Below, piece after piece: positions 42,996 through 50,991 of a stretch of 64,000 nt of DNA. The notes below the pieces were generated by a model. The model was not told where the DNA came from. It saw nothing but the letters and a program-made list of their open reading frames with translations, and did not search any database. The stretch lies in contig NZ_JAFDVD010000006.1 in NCBI RefSeq assembly GCF_016887965.1, forward strand, positions 62,001 to 126,000, read 5' to 3'. The stretch is from Phycicoccus sonneratiae. Its GTDB lineage: Bacteria > Actinomycetota > Actinomycetes > Actinomycetales > Dermatophilaceae. Numbering within the stretch: position 1 is the first letter of the stretch; each line of letters opens with the position of its first letter. Both the position numbers and the translations under genes were made by a program.

Positions 42996-44546
42996 ATGGA
43001 GCGCGTGACGACCACCTCCGACACGTACCTGACCCGGATCGGCACCCTCATCCGGGACGCCCGCCGGCACCAGGGCCTGACGCAGAACGAGCTCGCCGAC
43101 CTCCTCGGCACGAGCCAGAGCGCCGTGGCCCGCATCGAGCAGGGCAAGCAGAACCTCTCGCTCGAGATGCTGGCCCGCGTCGGCGAGAAGCTCGACAGCG
43201 AGTTCGTCTCGCTCGGCCACTCCGGCCCCCAGCACCTGCGGATCGTCGGCGGCAAGAAGCTGTCCGGCTCGATTCCGGTCAAGACGAGCAAGAACGCCGC
43301 CGTCGCCCTCCTCTGCGCCAGCCTGCTCAACCGCGGCCGCACGACGCTGCGCAACCTCGCGCGCATCGAGGAGGTCAACCGGATCATCGAGGTGCTCACC
43401 TCGATCGGGGTCCGGGTGCGCTGGCTCCCCGACAGCAACGACCTCGAGATCGTGCCGCCGACGCGCCTCGACCTCGCCGGCATCGACGTCGAGGCCGCGC
43501 GCCGCACGCGAACCGTCATCATGTTCCTCGGCCCGCTGCTCGCCGAGTACGACGCCTTCCAGCTGCCCTACGCCGGCGGCTGCGACCTCGGTACCCGCAC
43601 CGTCGAGCCGCACCTGTCGGCGCTGCGCCACTTCGGCCTCGACGTCCAGGCCACCCACGGCTTCTACGAGGCCGAGGTCGACCGCGCCCGCCACCCGAAG
43701 CGCGCCATCGTGCTCACCGAGCGCGGCGACACCGTCACCGAGAACGTCCTCATGGCCGCCGCCCGCTACGAGGGCACGACGACCATCCGCAACGCCTCCC
43801 CGAACTACATGGTCCAGGACCTGTGCTTCTTCCTCCAGGGCCTCGGGGTGCAGATCGAGGGCATCGGCACGACGACGCTCGTCGTCACCGGGGTCGGCCG
43901 GGTCGACATGGACATCGAGTACTCCCCCTCCGAGGACCCGATCGAGGCGATGAGCCTCATCGCGGCCGCGGTCGTCACCGAGTCGACCATCACCATCGAG
44001 CGGGTCCCGATCGAGTTCCTCGAGATCGAGCTGGCCACCCTCGAGGAGATGGGGCTGCAGTTCGACACCACCGAGGAGTACCTCGCGCAGAACGGCCACA
44101 CCCGGCTCGTCGACCTGACCATCCACCCCGGGCCGCTCACCGCGCCCGTCGACAAGATCGCGCCGATGCCCTTCCCCGGGCTCAACATCGACAACCTGCC
44201 GTTCTTCGCGCTCATCGCGGCCTGCGCCGAGGGCACGACGATGATCCACGACTGGGTCTATGAGAACCGCGCGATCTACCTCACCGAACTGACGAAGATC
44301 GGCGGGCAGGTCCAGCTCCTCGACCCGCACCGCGTGATGATCACCGGCCCGACGCCGAAGTGGCGTGCGGCCGAGGTGATGTGCCCGCCGGCGCTGCGCC
44401 CGGGTGTCGTCGTGCTCCTCGCGATGCTCGCCGCGCCGGGCACGTCGGTGCTGCGCAACGTCTACGTCATCAACCGCGGCTACGAGGACCTCGCCGAGCG
44501 GCTCAACGCCCTCGGCGCGACGATCGAGACCTTCCGCGACATCTGA
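42996..44546 (+). CDS. XRE helix-turn-helix fused to a MurA-like enolpyruvyl transferase
   Basis: 516 residues. Residues 15-65 (LIRDARRHQGLTQNELADLLGTSQSAVARIEQGKQNLSLEMLARVGEKL) are an XRE helix-turn-helix. Residues about 80-510 are an EPSP/MurA fold: VKTSKNAAVALLCASLL keeps the Lys-Asn pair (99-100), and YAGGCDLGTRTVEPHL keeps the PEP-reactive cysteine (Cys196) and following Arg. MurA adds enolpyruvate to UDP-GlcNAc for peptidoglycan. The fusion suggests a DNA-binding or self-regulating paralogue. The start may be the ATG at 42996 or the GTG at 43005. Confidence 0.87.
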   Translation: MERVTTTSDTYLTRIGTLIRDARRHQGLTQNELADLLGTSQSAVARIEQGKQNLSLEMLARVGEKLDSEFVSLGHSGPQHLRIVGGKKLSGSIPVKTSKNAAVALLCASLLNRGRTTLRNLARIEEVNRIIEVLTSIGVRVRWLPDSNDLEIVPPTRLDLAGIDVEAARRTRTVIMFLGPLLAEYDAFQLPYAGGCDLGTRTVEPHLSALRHFGLDVQATHGFYEAEVDRARHPKRAIVLTERGDTVTENVLMAAARYEGTTTIRNASPNYMVQDLCFFLQGLGVQIEGIGTTTLVVTGVGRVDMDIEYSPSEDPIEAMSLIAAAVVTESTITIERVPIEFLEIELATLEEMGLQFDTTEEYLAQNGHTRLVDLTIHPGPLTAPVDKIAPMPFPGLNIDNLPFFALIAACAEGTTMIHDWVYENRAIYLTELTKIGGQVQLLDPHRVMITGPTPKWRAAEVMCPPALRPGVVVLLAMLAAPGTSVLRNVYVINRGYEDLAERLNALGATIETFRDI

Positions 44547-44547
44547 C

Positions 44548-44889
44548 GTGGGCGAGGTCGGGCGGCCGCTCGTCGGCCAGGTCGTGACGGTGTTCCGGAA
44601 CCGGCTGCGGGCCGAGGCCGAGGATGCCTACCGGTCCGAGCTGGAGGTGGTCGCCGACCTCGCCCGCTCGATGCCCGGCTTCGTCGAGACCAAGACCTTC
44701 GTGGCCGAGGACGGCGAGCGGGCGACCATCGTCACGTTCGCCGATGCGGAGTCGCACCGCGGGTGGCGCGACCACCCGCGGCACCGTGAGGCGCAGCGGC
44801 ACGGCATCAGCGACTACTACGCCGAGTACTCGATCGCCGTCGGCGAGACGTCGTACGCGTCGGCCTTCACCCGCCCCGACGACGCCTGA
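44548..44889 (+). CDS. Antibiotic biosynthesis monooxygenase (ABM)-fold protein
   Basis: 113 residues. QVVTVFRNRLRAEAEDAYRSELEVVADLARSMPGFVETKTFVAEDGERATIVTFADAESHRGWRDHPRHREAQRHG is a ferredoxin-like ABM dimer fold with the usual W-x-x-HP-H segment. Relatives are small monooxygenases or haem-degrading enzymes; the substrate is unknown. The GTG at 44548 begins right after the MurA-like stop, so it is probably on the same transcript. Confidence 0.78.
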   Translation: MGEVGRPLVGQVVTVFRNRLRAEAEDAYRSELEVVADLARSMPGFVETKTFVAEDGERATIVTFADAESHRGWRDHPRHREAQRHGISDYYAEYSIAVGETSYASAFTRPDDA

Positions 44890-44911
44890 GCCCTGCGCCC
44901 CGGGCGCACCG

Positions 44912-44979
44912 ACAGGCAGAGGCCTCACCGTCCCCTGCGGCGCCGCACAGCGCCGCCCCCACCCCCGCGCTCTGCCTGT
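44912..44979. other. Candidate structured element downstream of the ABM gene
   Basis: ACAGGCAGAG (44912-44921) and CTCTGCCTGT (44970-44979) are perfect 10-bp arms around 48 bases that hold a second GC-rich inverted pair (GCGGCGCCGC with GCCGC). It lies 22 bp after the ABM stop. It may be a terminator or a structured RNA; no T tract follows. Confidence 0.4.
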
Positions 44980-45031
44980 TACTGCGCACGGACCGTGGAC
45001 AGGTGACGGGCCGCTGCCGCACAATCGGTGG

Positions 45032-45277
45032 ATGGAGCGCGCGCCCGGACCGGCTCGCACCGGGGTCGTCCCCGACACCCGCGGCGAGGGCCGCGCGCTG
45101 CGCGCCACCTGGCACCACGAGGCCGGGGTGGTCGTCCTCTCGGTCTGGCGGGACAACGTCTGCGTCTCGACCGTGCGGCTCGACCCGGATGACGTCCCCG
45201 CCCTCGTCGAGGTGCTCGTGAGCGGCCTGGCCGACGGCTACGACGTCACCCGCCACCCCCGCACCGCCGCCGGCTGA
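45032..45277 (+). CDS. Small conserved-looking hypothetical protein
   Basis: 81 residues: a basic/proline lead, then RALRATWHHEAGVVVLSVWRDNVCVSTVRLDPDDVPALVEVLVSGLADGYD. This reads as three beta-strands followed by an amphipathic helix. Codon use is like that of its neighbours. I recognise no named domain. It stands alone, convergent with the TetR gene. Confidence 0.65.
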   Translation: MERAPGPARTGVVPDTRGEGRALRATWHHEAGVVVLSVWRDNVCVSTVRLDPDDVPALVEVLVSGLADGYDVTRHPRTAAG

Positions 45278-45286
45278 CGCCGCCGC

Positions 45287-45919
45287 TCAGTCCGCGCGCA
45301 GGAGCAGCGGCAGGGCGCCTCGGACCGCGGCGCGCAACTCGTCGAGGGCGTCGCGCTCCCCCGCCAGGTGCCGCAGCAGGCACCGCTCGAAGACGCCGTC
45401 GAGCATCGCGTAGGCGACGCCGGGCGTGACGACGAGCGGGCGGCCGGCCAGCTCGGCGTACCGCGAGACGACCCGCCAGACCATGTCCTGGAGGCTCGCG
45501 TCGATGGCGACGACGTCGGGGCGAAGGGCCTCCTCGAACATGCTCGTCGTGCGCAGGTCGTACCAGAGACGGTGCATCGGCGCCTCGTCGACGATCGTCT
45601 CGACCAGCTTGTCCGAGAACGCGATCAGCAACTCCGGCGCGGTGCGAGACTCCGCGACGACGCCGTCGTACCGGTGCACGCAGCGGGCCTTGTAGTACCG
45701 GACGCAGTAGGTGATGAGCTCGGTCTTGTCGCGGAAGTAGTAGTGGACGACCCCGTGGCTGAACTCGGAGTTGGCGGCGATCTCTCGCAGCGACGTGCGC
45801 GCGTACCCGAGCTCGCCGAGGGTGGTCAGCGCGGACTCGGCGAGCGCGTCGCGGCGGGCCTCGCGGGTCCGTTCGTCGCGGGCGGCGCGCGGCGGGGCAT
45901 CCTGCCGGGTGGGGGTCAC
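45287..45919 (-). CDS. TetR/AcrR regulator (BetI-like C-terminal domain)
   Basis: About 210 residues. The helix-turn-helix is ALTTLGELGYARTSLREIAANSEFSHGVVHYYFRDKTELITYCVRYY. The C-terminal half resembles the BetI-type domain. The GTG at 45917-45919 (VTPTRQDAP) is preferred over a longer frame that would run through the palindromic operator. It is divergent from an SDR/acyl-CoA ligase operon and a 30-bp palindrome lies in the gap, so it is probably their repressor. Confidence 0.85.
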   Translation of the reverse strand: MTPTRQDAPPRAARDERTREARRDALAESALTTLGELGYARTSLREIAANSEFSHGVVHYYFRDKTELITYCVRYYKARCVHRYDGVVAESRTAPELLIAFSDKLVETIVDEAPMHRLWYDLRTTSMFEEALRPDVVAIDASLQDMVWRVVSRYAELAGRPLVVTPGVAYAMLDGVFERCLLRHLAGERDALDELRAAVRGALPLLLRAD

Positions 45920-45944
45920 GCGGCCATCGTAGGGCCGGAACCGG

Positions 45945-45974
45945 CCAGAGTCTTGACGAGTGTCAAGACTCTGG
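45945..45974. promoter_or_regulatory. 30-bp perfect palindromic operator, TetR/SDR intergenic
   Basis: CCAGAGTCTTGAC, 4 bases (GAGT), GTCAAGACTCTGG: 13-bp exact arms. It lies 26 bp upstream of the TetR start and 50 bp upstream of the SDR start, and contains a TTGAC that could be a -35 element. The position and size fit a TetR-type site controlling both genes. Confidence 0.8.
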
Positions 45975-46023
45975 TGGAGGCTGCGGTCATCCACCCGGGA
46001 GCCCAGGCAAAGGAGCCGAGCCC

Positions 46024-46815
46024 ATGACGTCGTACGACCTGTCCGGACGCACCGCTCTCGTCACGGGAGGAGCCCAAGGGCTCGGGGAGGGAATGGCGCA
46101 GGCGCTGGCCGCCGCGGGCGCGCGGGTGATGATCGGCGACGTCCAGGAGTCCGGCGAGCAGACCGCCGCCTCCCTCGGCGACGGCCACGGCTTCGTCCAC
46201 CTCGACGTCACCGACGAGTCCTCGTGGGAGGCCGCGGTCGCCGCCACCGTCGAGCGGCTCGGCGGGTTCGACATCCTCGTCAACAACGCCGGCATCGAGA
46301 TCACCAGCCTCATCACCGAGGTCCAGGCCGACGACGTGCGCAAGATGCTCGAGGTCAACGTGCTCGGCACGACGCTCGGCCTCAAGCACGGCCTGCGGGC
46401 GATGCGCCCCGGCGGCGCGGCCGGCAAGGGCGGGGCCATCACGAGCATCGCCTCGGTCGCGGCCACCATCGCCTTCCCCGGCATCGCTGTGTACTCCGCC
46501 ACCAAGTCGGCCGTCGACCGGCTCACCCGGGTCGCGGCCACCGAGTCCGGCAAGCTCGGCTACGGCGTGCGCGTCAACTGCGTCTACCCCGGGCTCGTCC
46601 CGACCGCGATGGGCGCGGGCCTGGCCAACGACGTCGCCGAGATCGGCCTCTTCCCCTCGCCGGAGGCCGCTGTCGGTGCCGTCATCGAGCTGACGCCGTC
46701 GGGGCGGCTCGGCCAGGTCGACGACATGGCCGACGCCGTCGTCTTCCTCTCCTCGGACGCCGCCAAGTTCATCACCGGCATCGGCCTCCCGGTCGACGGC
46801 GGCATGGGCATGTGA
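46024..46815 (+). CDS. Short-chain dehydrogenase/reductase
   Basis: 263 residues of a classical SDR. ALVTGGAQGLGEGMAQAL binds NAD(P), and DILVNNAGIEITS, ITSIASVAATIAFPGIAVYSATKSAVDRL (Ser, Tyr-x-x-x-Lys) and VRVNCVYPGLVPTAM follow. It oxidises or reduces a hydroxyl/keto group. The neighbouring acyl-CoA ligase and shared TetR palindrome suggest work on a fatty or steroid-type acid. The ATG at 46024 follows GGAGCC. Confidence 0.88.
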   Translation: MTSYDLSGRTALVTGGAQGLGEGMAQALAAAGARVMIGDVQESGEQTAASLGDGHGFVHLDVTDESSWEAAVAATVERLGGFDILVNNAGIEITSLITEVQADDVRKMLEVNVLGTTLGLKHGLRAMRPGGAAGKGGAITSIASVAATIAFPGIAVYSATKSAVDRLTRVAATESGKLGYGVRVNCVYPGLVPTAMGAGLANDVAEIGLFPSPEAAVGAVIELTPSGRLGQVDDMADAVVFLSSDAAKFITGIGLPVDGGMGM

Positions 46816-46830
46816 GCCGGGCCTCCTGAC

Positions 46831-48378
46831 GTGGGGATGCGTCTCGTCGACTACCTCGACAAGGGAGCCTCACTGGGGCCGGATGAGCCGTGCCTGACCA
46901 CCGACGGGTCGTCGATGACCTACGAGCAGGTGCGCGAGCTGTCGTCCCGGGTGGCCGCGGCGCTGGCCGCCCGGGGCATCGAGCCGGGCGAGAAGGTGGC
47001 GATCATCTCGGCCAACGACCCGGTCGCCTTCACGTGCGTGTTCGGCATCAGCCGGGCCGGGGCCGTGTGGTGCCCGGTCAACCCGCGCAACGTGGCCGCC
47101 GAGAACCGCGAGCTGCTCGAGCTCTTCGACGTCACGCTCGTGCTCTTCCAGTCCGGGTTCGCCGGGCTCGTCGAGCAGATCCGCGGCGACCTGCCGCTCG
47201 TGCGCACGTGGGTGTGCCTCGACGCCGAGGTCGACGGCGCGCTGGGCTTCGAGGAGTTCCTCGCCCCCGCTGAAGAGGACGTCATCGACCGCCACCCCGT
47301 CGACGACGTCGCGATGATCGTCGGCACCGGCGGCACGACCGGCCGGCCCAAGGGCGTCGTCCTCACCGGCGCCAACCTCGAGACGATGACCGCGCTCACG
47401 TTGATGAGCTACCCGTTCCCGGAGGATGGCCGGCCGGTCTACCTCGCCCTGGCGCCGCTCACCCACGCCGCGGGGGTGCTCTGCTTCCCGATGATGAGCC
47501 TCGGCGGCGAGGTCATCGTGATGCGTGCGCCGGACATCGGGCGGTTCGTCGCGTTGATCGAGGAGCACCGGGTCACGCACACGTTCCTGCCGCCGACGGT
47601 CATCTACGGTGTGCTCGGGCATCCCGCGCTCGACACGACGGATCTCTCCTCGCTGCAGTGCTTCTGGTACGGCGCGGCCCCGATGTCGGTGTCCCAGCTC
47701 GAGGAGGCGCTGACCCGGATCGGCCCGGTGATGGCACAGCTCTTCGGGCAGACCGAGGCGCCGATGATGATCTCGACGATGTCGCCGGCCCAGCACTTCA
47801 CCGCCTCCGGCGAGGTGGCGCGGCAGCGGCTGGCATCGGCTGGGCGCCCGACGCCGCTCGTCACCGTCGGGATCATGGACCTCGACGGTCGGCTGCTGCC
47901 GCCGGGCGAGCGGGGCGAGATCGTCGTGCGCGGGTCGCTCGTCACGCCGGGCTACTACCGCAACCCGGAGGCGACGGCGGAGGCCTCGCTGCACGGCTGG
48001 CACCACACCGGCGACATCGGCTACCTCGACGAGGTGGGGTACCTCTTCATCGTCGACCGGGCCAAGGACATGATCATCAGCGGCGGCTTCAACGTGTACT
48101 CCACCGAGGTCGAGCAGGCCCTGCTCGCCCACCCGGACGTCCAGGACTGCGCCGTCGTCGGCCTGCCGGACGAGAAGTGGGGCGAGCGGGTGGTGGCGGT
48201 GGTCCAGCCGGTGGCGGGCCGCTCCCTTACCCCTGAGGAGGTCGCGGCCTTCGTCAAGGAGCGGATCGGGTCGGTCAAGGCGCCCAAGCAGGTCGAGGTC
48301 TGGCCGGACCTCCCTCGCTCGACCGTCGGCAAGGTCCTCAAGAAGGACATCAAGGACACCCTGCGCACGGCCAGATGA
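46831..48378 (+). CDS. Acyl-CoA synthetase (FadD-like AMP-dependent ligase)
   Basis: 515 residues. AMP motif VAMIVGTGGTTGRPKGVVLTGAN, then FWYGAAPMSVSQLEEAL, QLFGQTEAPMMIS, GWHHTGDIGYLDEVGYLFIVDRAKDMIISGGFNVYSTEVEQAL and the C-terminal lysine in LPRSTVGKVLKK. It activates a carboxylic acid to its CoA ester. It is 15 bp after the SDR, same operon. The GTG at 46831 or the ATG two codons later (46837) may be the start. Confidence 0.9.
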   Translation: MGMRLVDYLDKGASLGPDEPCLTTDGSSMTYEQVRELSSRVAAALAARGIEPGEKVAIISANDPVAFTCVFGISRAGAVWCPVNPRNVAAENRELLELFDVTLVLFQSGFAGLVEQIRGDLPLVRTWVCLDAEVDGALGFEEFLAPAEEDVIDRHPVDDVAMIVGTGGTTGRPKGVVLTGANLETMTALTLMSYPFPEDGRPVYLALAPLTHAAGVLCFPMMSLGGEVIVMRAPDIGRFVALIEEHRVTHTFLPPTVIYGVLGHPALDTTDLSSLQCFWYGAAPMSVSQLEEALTRIGPVMAQLFGQTEAPMMISTMSPAQHFTASGEVARQRLASAGRPTPLVTVGIMDLDGRLLPPGERGEIVVRGSLVTPGYYRNPEATAEASLHGWHHTGDIGYLDEVGYLFIVDRAKDMIISGGFNVYSTEVEQALLAHPDVQDCAVVGLPDEKWGERVVAVVQPVAGRSLTPEEVAAFVKERIGSVKAPKQVEVWPDLPRSTVGKVLKKDIKDTLRTAR

Positions 48379-48397
48379 ACGCCAAGATCGGCTCTCG

Positions 48398-48736
48398 TCA
48401 CAGGTCCAGGAGGAGCGCGAGGGTCTCGCGGACCTCGCGGAGCGCGACCGGGCCGACGTTGCCGGTGCGGTGCTTGATCCGCGTGGTGGCCACGGACCGC
48501 ACGTGCTGGCACTGGGCCGAGGAGCGCGCCGAGAGGCGGTTGACGTCGTCGGGCTCGATGACCACTTCTGCGCCGCTGGAGCGGATGGTTCGGGTCAGGG
48601 GCACTACCTGCACGACGTTGGGCCCGCCCGCCAGCACTCGTGCGGCAGTGATTACTACCGCGGGGCGACGCAGCCCCGCCTCGCTGCCGGCCGGGGTGCC
48701 GAGGTCGAGCTCGACAACGTCACCCGGCGTCAGCAT
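48398..48736 (-). CDS. PemK/MazF-family toxin
   Basis: 112 residues. MLTPGDVVELDLGTPAGSEAGLRRPAVVITAARVLAGGPNVVQVVPLTRTIR is the PemK/MazF beta-barrel (conserved G-D-V and R-R-P-A-V-V-I). QCQHVRSVATTRI and VREVRETLALLLDL end it. Such proteins are ribosome-independent mRNA endoribonucleases. Its start overlaps the antitoxin end by 17 bases, the normal order for these pairs. It is the first gene of the accessory island. Confidence 0.88.
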   Translation of the reverse strand: MLTPGDVVELDLGTPAGSEAGLRRPAVVITAARVLAGGPNVVQVVPLTRTIRSSGAEVVIEPDDVNRLSARSSAQCQHVRSVATTRIKHRTGNVGPVALREVRETLALLLDL

Positions 48737-48917
48737 CGAGCCAGGCCGTCTCTTCGTCGGTGAGCTCCTCGCTCAGGTCCTGACCCAGGGCATCTTGGCG
48801 CAGCGCTCGCAGCGCGCTGCTCACCGTCTCGTCGATCGTCTCGTGGCGCTCGGCCGCCAGCCGAGTGACCCGGGCATGAGTTTCCCGGCTGATGCGGATC
48901 GTCGTCGTTTCGGCCAT
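48720..48917 (-). CDS. Ribbon-helix-helix antitoxin partner of the MazF-type toxin
   Basis: 65 residues. TTTIRISRETHARVTRLAAERHETIDETVSSALRALRQD is a ribbon-helix-helix DNA-binding domain. The acidic tail (LSEELTDEETAWLDADAG) would block the toxin. It is upstream of and overlapping the toxin gene. A palindrome 20 bp before its start is the likely autoregulatory site. Confidence 0.87.
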   Translation of the reverse strand: MAETTTIRISRETHARVTRLAAERHETIDETVSSALRALRQDALGQDLSEELTDEETAWLDADAG

Positions 48918-48936
48918 ACCACCACGGTACGTCCCG

Positions 48937-48954
48937 GTAGACGATTCCGTCTAC
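48937..48954. promoter_or_regulatory. Palindromic operator of the toxin-antitoxin pair
   Basis: GTAGACG, ATTC, CGTCTAC: exact 7-bp arms, 20 bp upstream of the antitoxin ATG. It fits autorepression by the ribbon-helix-helix protein. Confidence 0.7.
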
Positions 48955-49110
48955 AAGGTCGCCAACACCGGTCGTTCCGCTGCGCGAACGGTGAGCAGGC
49001 CCCTCTCACGGCGCTATGACTCACGTGGTTCAGCCCAGTGGCACGCGCTACCGCCAGCGCTTTGGCCGGTCCCCGTCAAGAGCCCACCTGGTTGTGCGGA
49101 CTGCCGCTGG

Positions 49111-49293
49111 TCACTCTTGCCGGCGATAGACCCTGAGGAGCACGAAGCACCACAGTCCCAGCCAGGCCAATGCGCCGGTTAGCCACCATCCCCAGCCGCT
49201 GCCGCCGTCCACCGCGGTCCCTACCGCGAACAGGAAGGGAACCACGAACACGATGGCGAGCAGCCGGAGTCTGACGAACTCGCCGTAGCGCAC
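49111..49293 (-). CDS. Small two-helix membrane protein, unknown
   Basis: 60 residues starting with GTG. LRLLAIVFVVPFLFAVGTAV and WGWWLTGALAWLGLWCFVLLRVY are two strongly hydrophobic segments joined by a short Gly/Ser turn, with a basic C-terminus (RRQE). No family is recognised. A long coding-like hydrophobic pattern argues that it is real, but codon evidence is thin at this length. Confidence 0.45.
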   Translation of the reverse strand: MRYGEFVRLRLLAIVFVVPFLFAVGTAVDGGSGWGWWLTGALAWLGLWCFVLLRVYRRQE

Positions 49294-49408
49294 GACCCGA
49301 TCCTCTCAGCTGTGACGCTTCCCGGTGCTGTCGCCGTCTCGCGGCGAAACGACGCAAGTGTGCCCGGGTCCGCTCGCGCTCGGGCTTCGTACGCGGGTCG
49401 CTTGAGCG

Positions 49409-50350
49409 TCAGTGGGGAAGGCGCAATCTGTAAGTGCCTCGATCTACGCGGTCGAGGTCGTCGTATGCCGCGATGTTGGGGCCATGAACCTGCGCGCACA
49501 TGTGGCTGGTCATCATGGTCCGCACCGTCGAGTCGGAATAGCGCGCTCCGCGACGCCGCATCTCGTGGACGACGTCTTGGACGGCAACTTCATGCAGGCC
49601 CGATCGAGCGATAAGCGAATTGATCGCCGCCAAGATCTCAGAGCGGGCTGTCGCCTTTCCAGAGCGTGTTCGACTGATCTGAAGGCCGGCTTCCGGGGCA
49701 GCGCGTTCAACACTCATGAGTCGTGCTCCCACCACTTCAGAGCCTGGCGCATCGACTTGGTAGGCGAAAAGTGCGAGATCGAGGTCCACCGGCTCGGCGA
49801 CCACGCATGTCGCCTGCACTGGCAGTAGCCACTGCAGCGGCCCGATCGCGTCGCGCGCGGTCTTGGGCAGAGACTCCAACTCACCTCGGTTCAGCACCAC
49901 CGCTCCGCCAGGACTCTCAGTCCACCAAGCCGCGTCACGACGAGCGAGGTACCGCCTCAGGCTGGGCTCCAAGACCAACACCACCCACCGGTCTGCAGCC
50001 GGGACAAGTGCCACGCGAAGGAAGTCTCTGAGCAGTTCGCCAAGGGTCATGGTGTCGGGCGAAACGCTTGTTCGGGAGCCACGGGGGTACTTCATCTCCA
50101 CGATGGTCCGCCCAGCCACGTCAGTCACGACGAGATCGACCTTGCCGCCCTTGAGCACCGGATCGACGACCTCGATGCGCAGGTTCGCTGGAGGGATCCC
50201 GGCAGATTGAAGGCTCAGCACCGTGCACATGCGAACTGCATCCTCCGTGAGGAGGTGTCCACGGCCCGATGTTCGATGCTGGCGGAGCTGGCGAGCGACG
50301 TCGACCCATATGCCCGCCCAATCAAGCGAAGGCATAGGACGTTCACTCAC
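49409..50350 (-). CDS. PD-(D/E)XK-like protein with C-terminal winged-helix (DUF7669-like)
   Basis: 313 residues. In the N-terminal half VLKGGKVDLVVTDVAGRTIVEMKYPRG has the order Asp...Glu-x-Lys of a PD-(D/E)XK nuclease. The C-terminal 75 residues (RSEILAAINSLIARSGLHEVAVQDVVHEMRRRGARYSDSTVRTMMTSHMCAQV, ending DLDRVDRGTYRLRL) look like a winged helix seen at the ends of restriction-type proteins. It is probably DNA-acting and possibly defence-related. It is flanked by gaps on both sides; composition is more A/T-rich than in core genes. Confidence 0.62.
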   Translation of the reverse strand: MSERPMPSLDWAGIWVDVARQLRQHRTSGRGHLLTEDAVRMCTVLSLQSAGIPPANLRIEVVDPVLKGGKVDLVVTDVAGRTIVEMKYPRGSRTSVSPDTMTLGELLRDFLRVALVPAADRWVVLVLEPSLRRYLARRDAAWWTESPGGAVVLNRGELESLPKTARDAIGPLQWLLPVQATCVVAEPVDLDLALFAYQVDAPGSEVVGARLMSVERAAPEAGLQISRTRSGKATARSEILAAINSLIARSGLHEVAVQDVVHEMRRRGARYSDSTVRTMMTSHMCAQVHGPNIAAYDDLDRVDRGTYRLRLPH

Positions 50351-50693
50351 GCAACGCTGCCTATCCCCAGGAACCGAGGTCTGTCAATGGTCGGTTCTCG
50401 CCGGATCCCAGGGTCGCTCTCGTTGGAAGCACGAGTCGGTCTCCCAAAGTGACCGACCTTCACGCCGCTGCTGAGAGGCGAAGGTGGTCGGTTCGCGACA
50501 GGCGGCGGTGTGACGCGATCCAGATCCCGCGCCTCGGGGCCTGCGGCGTGGGGGAACCGCGCAAACAGTGCTTCGAGCCTCGCGGGTTAGCTGAGTCGAC
50601 GCGACAGTGACTGAAGTCGCCCAAGAAGGCGATGGCGACGGCTAGGCTCCGGTTGCGTTCGATATTGGTGGAGTTGCCGGTTGGAGGAGCGAC
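50351..50693. other. Gene-free stretch in the island
   Basis: No frame here has convincing coding character. It holds the upstream region of the nuclease-like gene, a possible hairpin (ACCGACC near 50452 with GGTCGGT near 50488) and, at its right end, a leader for the small zinc-ribbon gene. Confidence 0.5.
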
Positions 50694-50813
50694 ATGGGCC
50701 AGGGCGATGCGGAGAAGGGCGCGAACTTCAAGTGCAGGGTCTGCGGGGCATGGCACGGCGGTTACCCCAAAAAGGATGTCTGCCGGGACTGCGACGGCAA
50801 GGGTCTCGGCTGA
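50694..50813 (+). CDS. 39-residue zinc-ribbon miniprotein
   Basis: The protein reads GQGDAEKGANFKCRVCGAW, then HGGYPKKDVCRDCDGKGLG, with two Cys-x-x-Cys knuckles (CRVC and CRDC) 17-18 residues apart, the right distance to hold one zinc. A strong GGAGGAG sits five bases before the ATG, which makes it a real gene despite its size. No family is recognised by name. It lies between two restriction-like genes on the opposite strand, so a role as a small DNA/RNA-binding factor is possible but unproven. Confidence 0.6.
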   Translation: MGQGDAEKGANFKCRVCGAWHGGYPKKDVCRDCDGKGLG

Positions 50814-50991
50814 CTCTGGGCGCGCAGCGCCTTGGACTGGCCCAGCCGTTCCGCTGGGGCAGCCTTGGTATTCGAGACCACTCGTGGTAGCGAGCGTTCT
50901 CGCATGAGATCCCTCCCCGCACGACGGTCGAGCCGCAAGGGCGGCGGGAGTCACACGCGGCGGTTAGACGCACCTTCCGCGCTCGGGTGGG

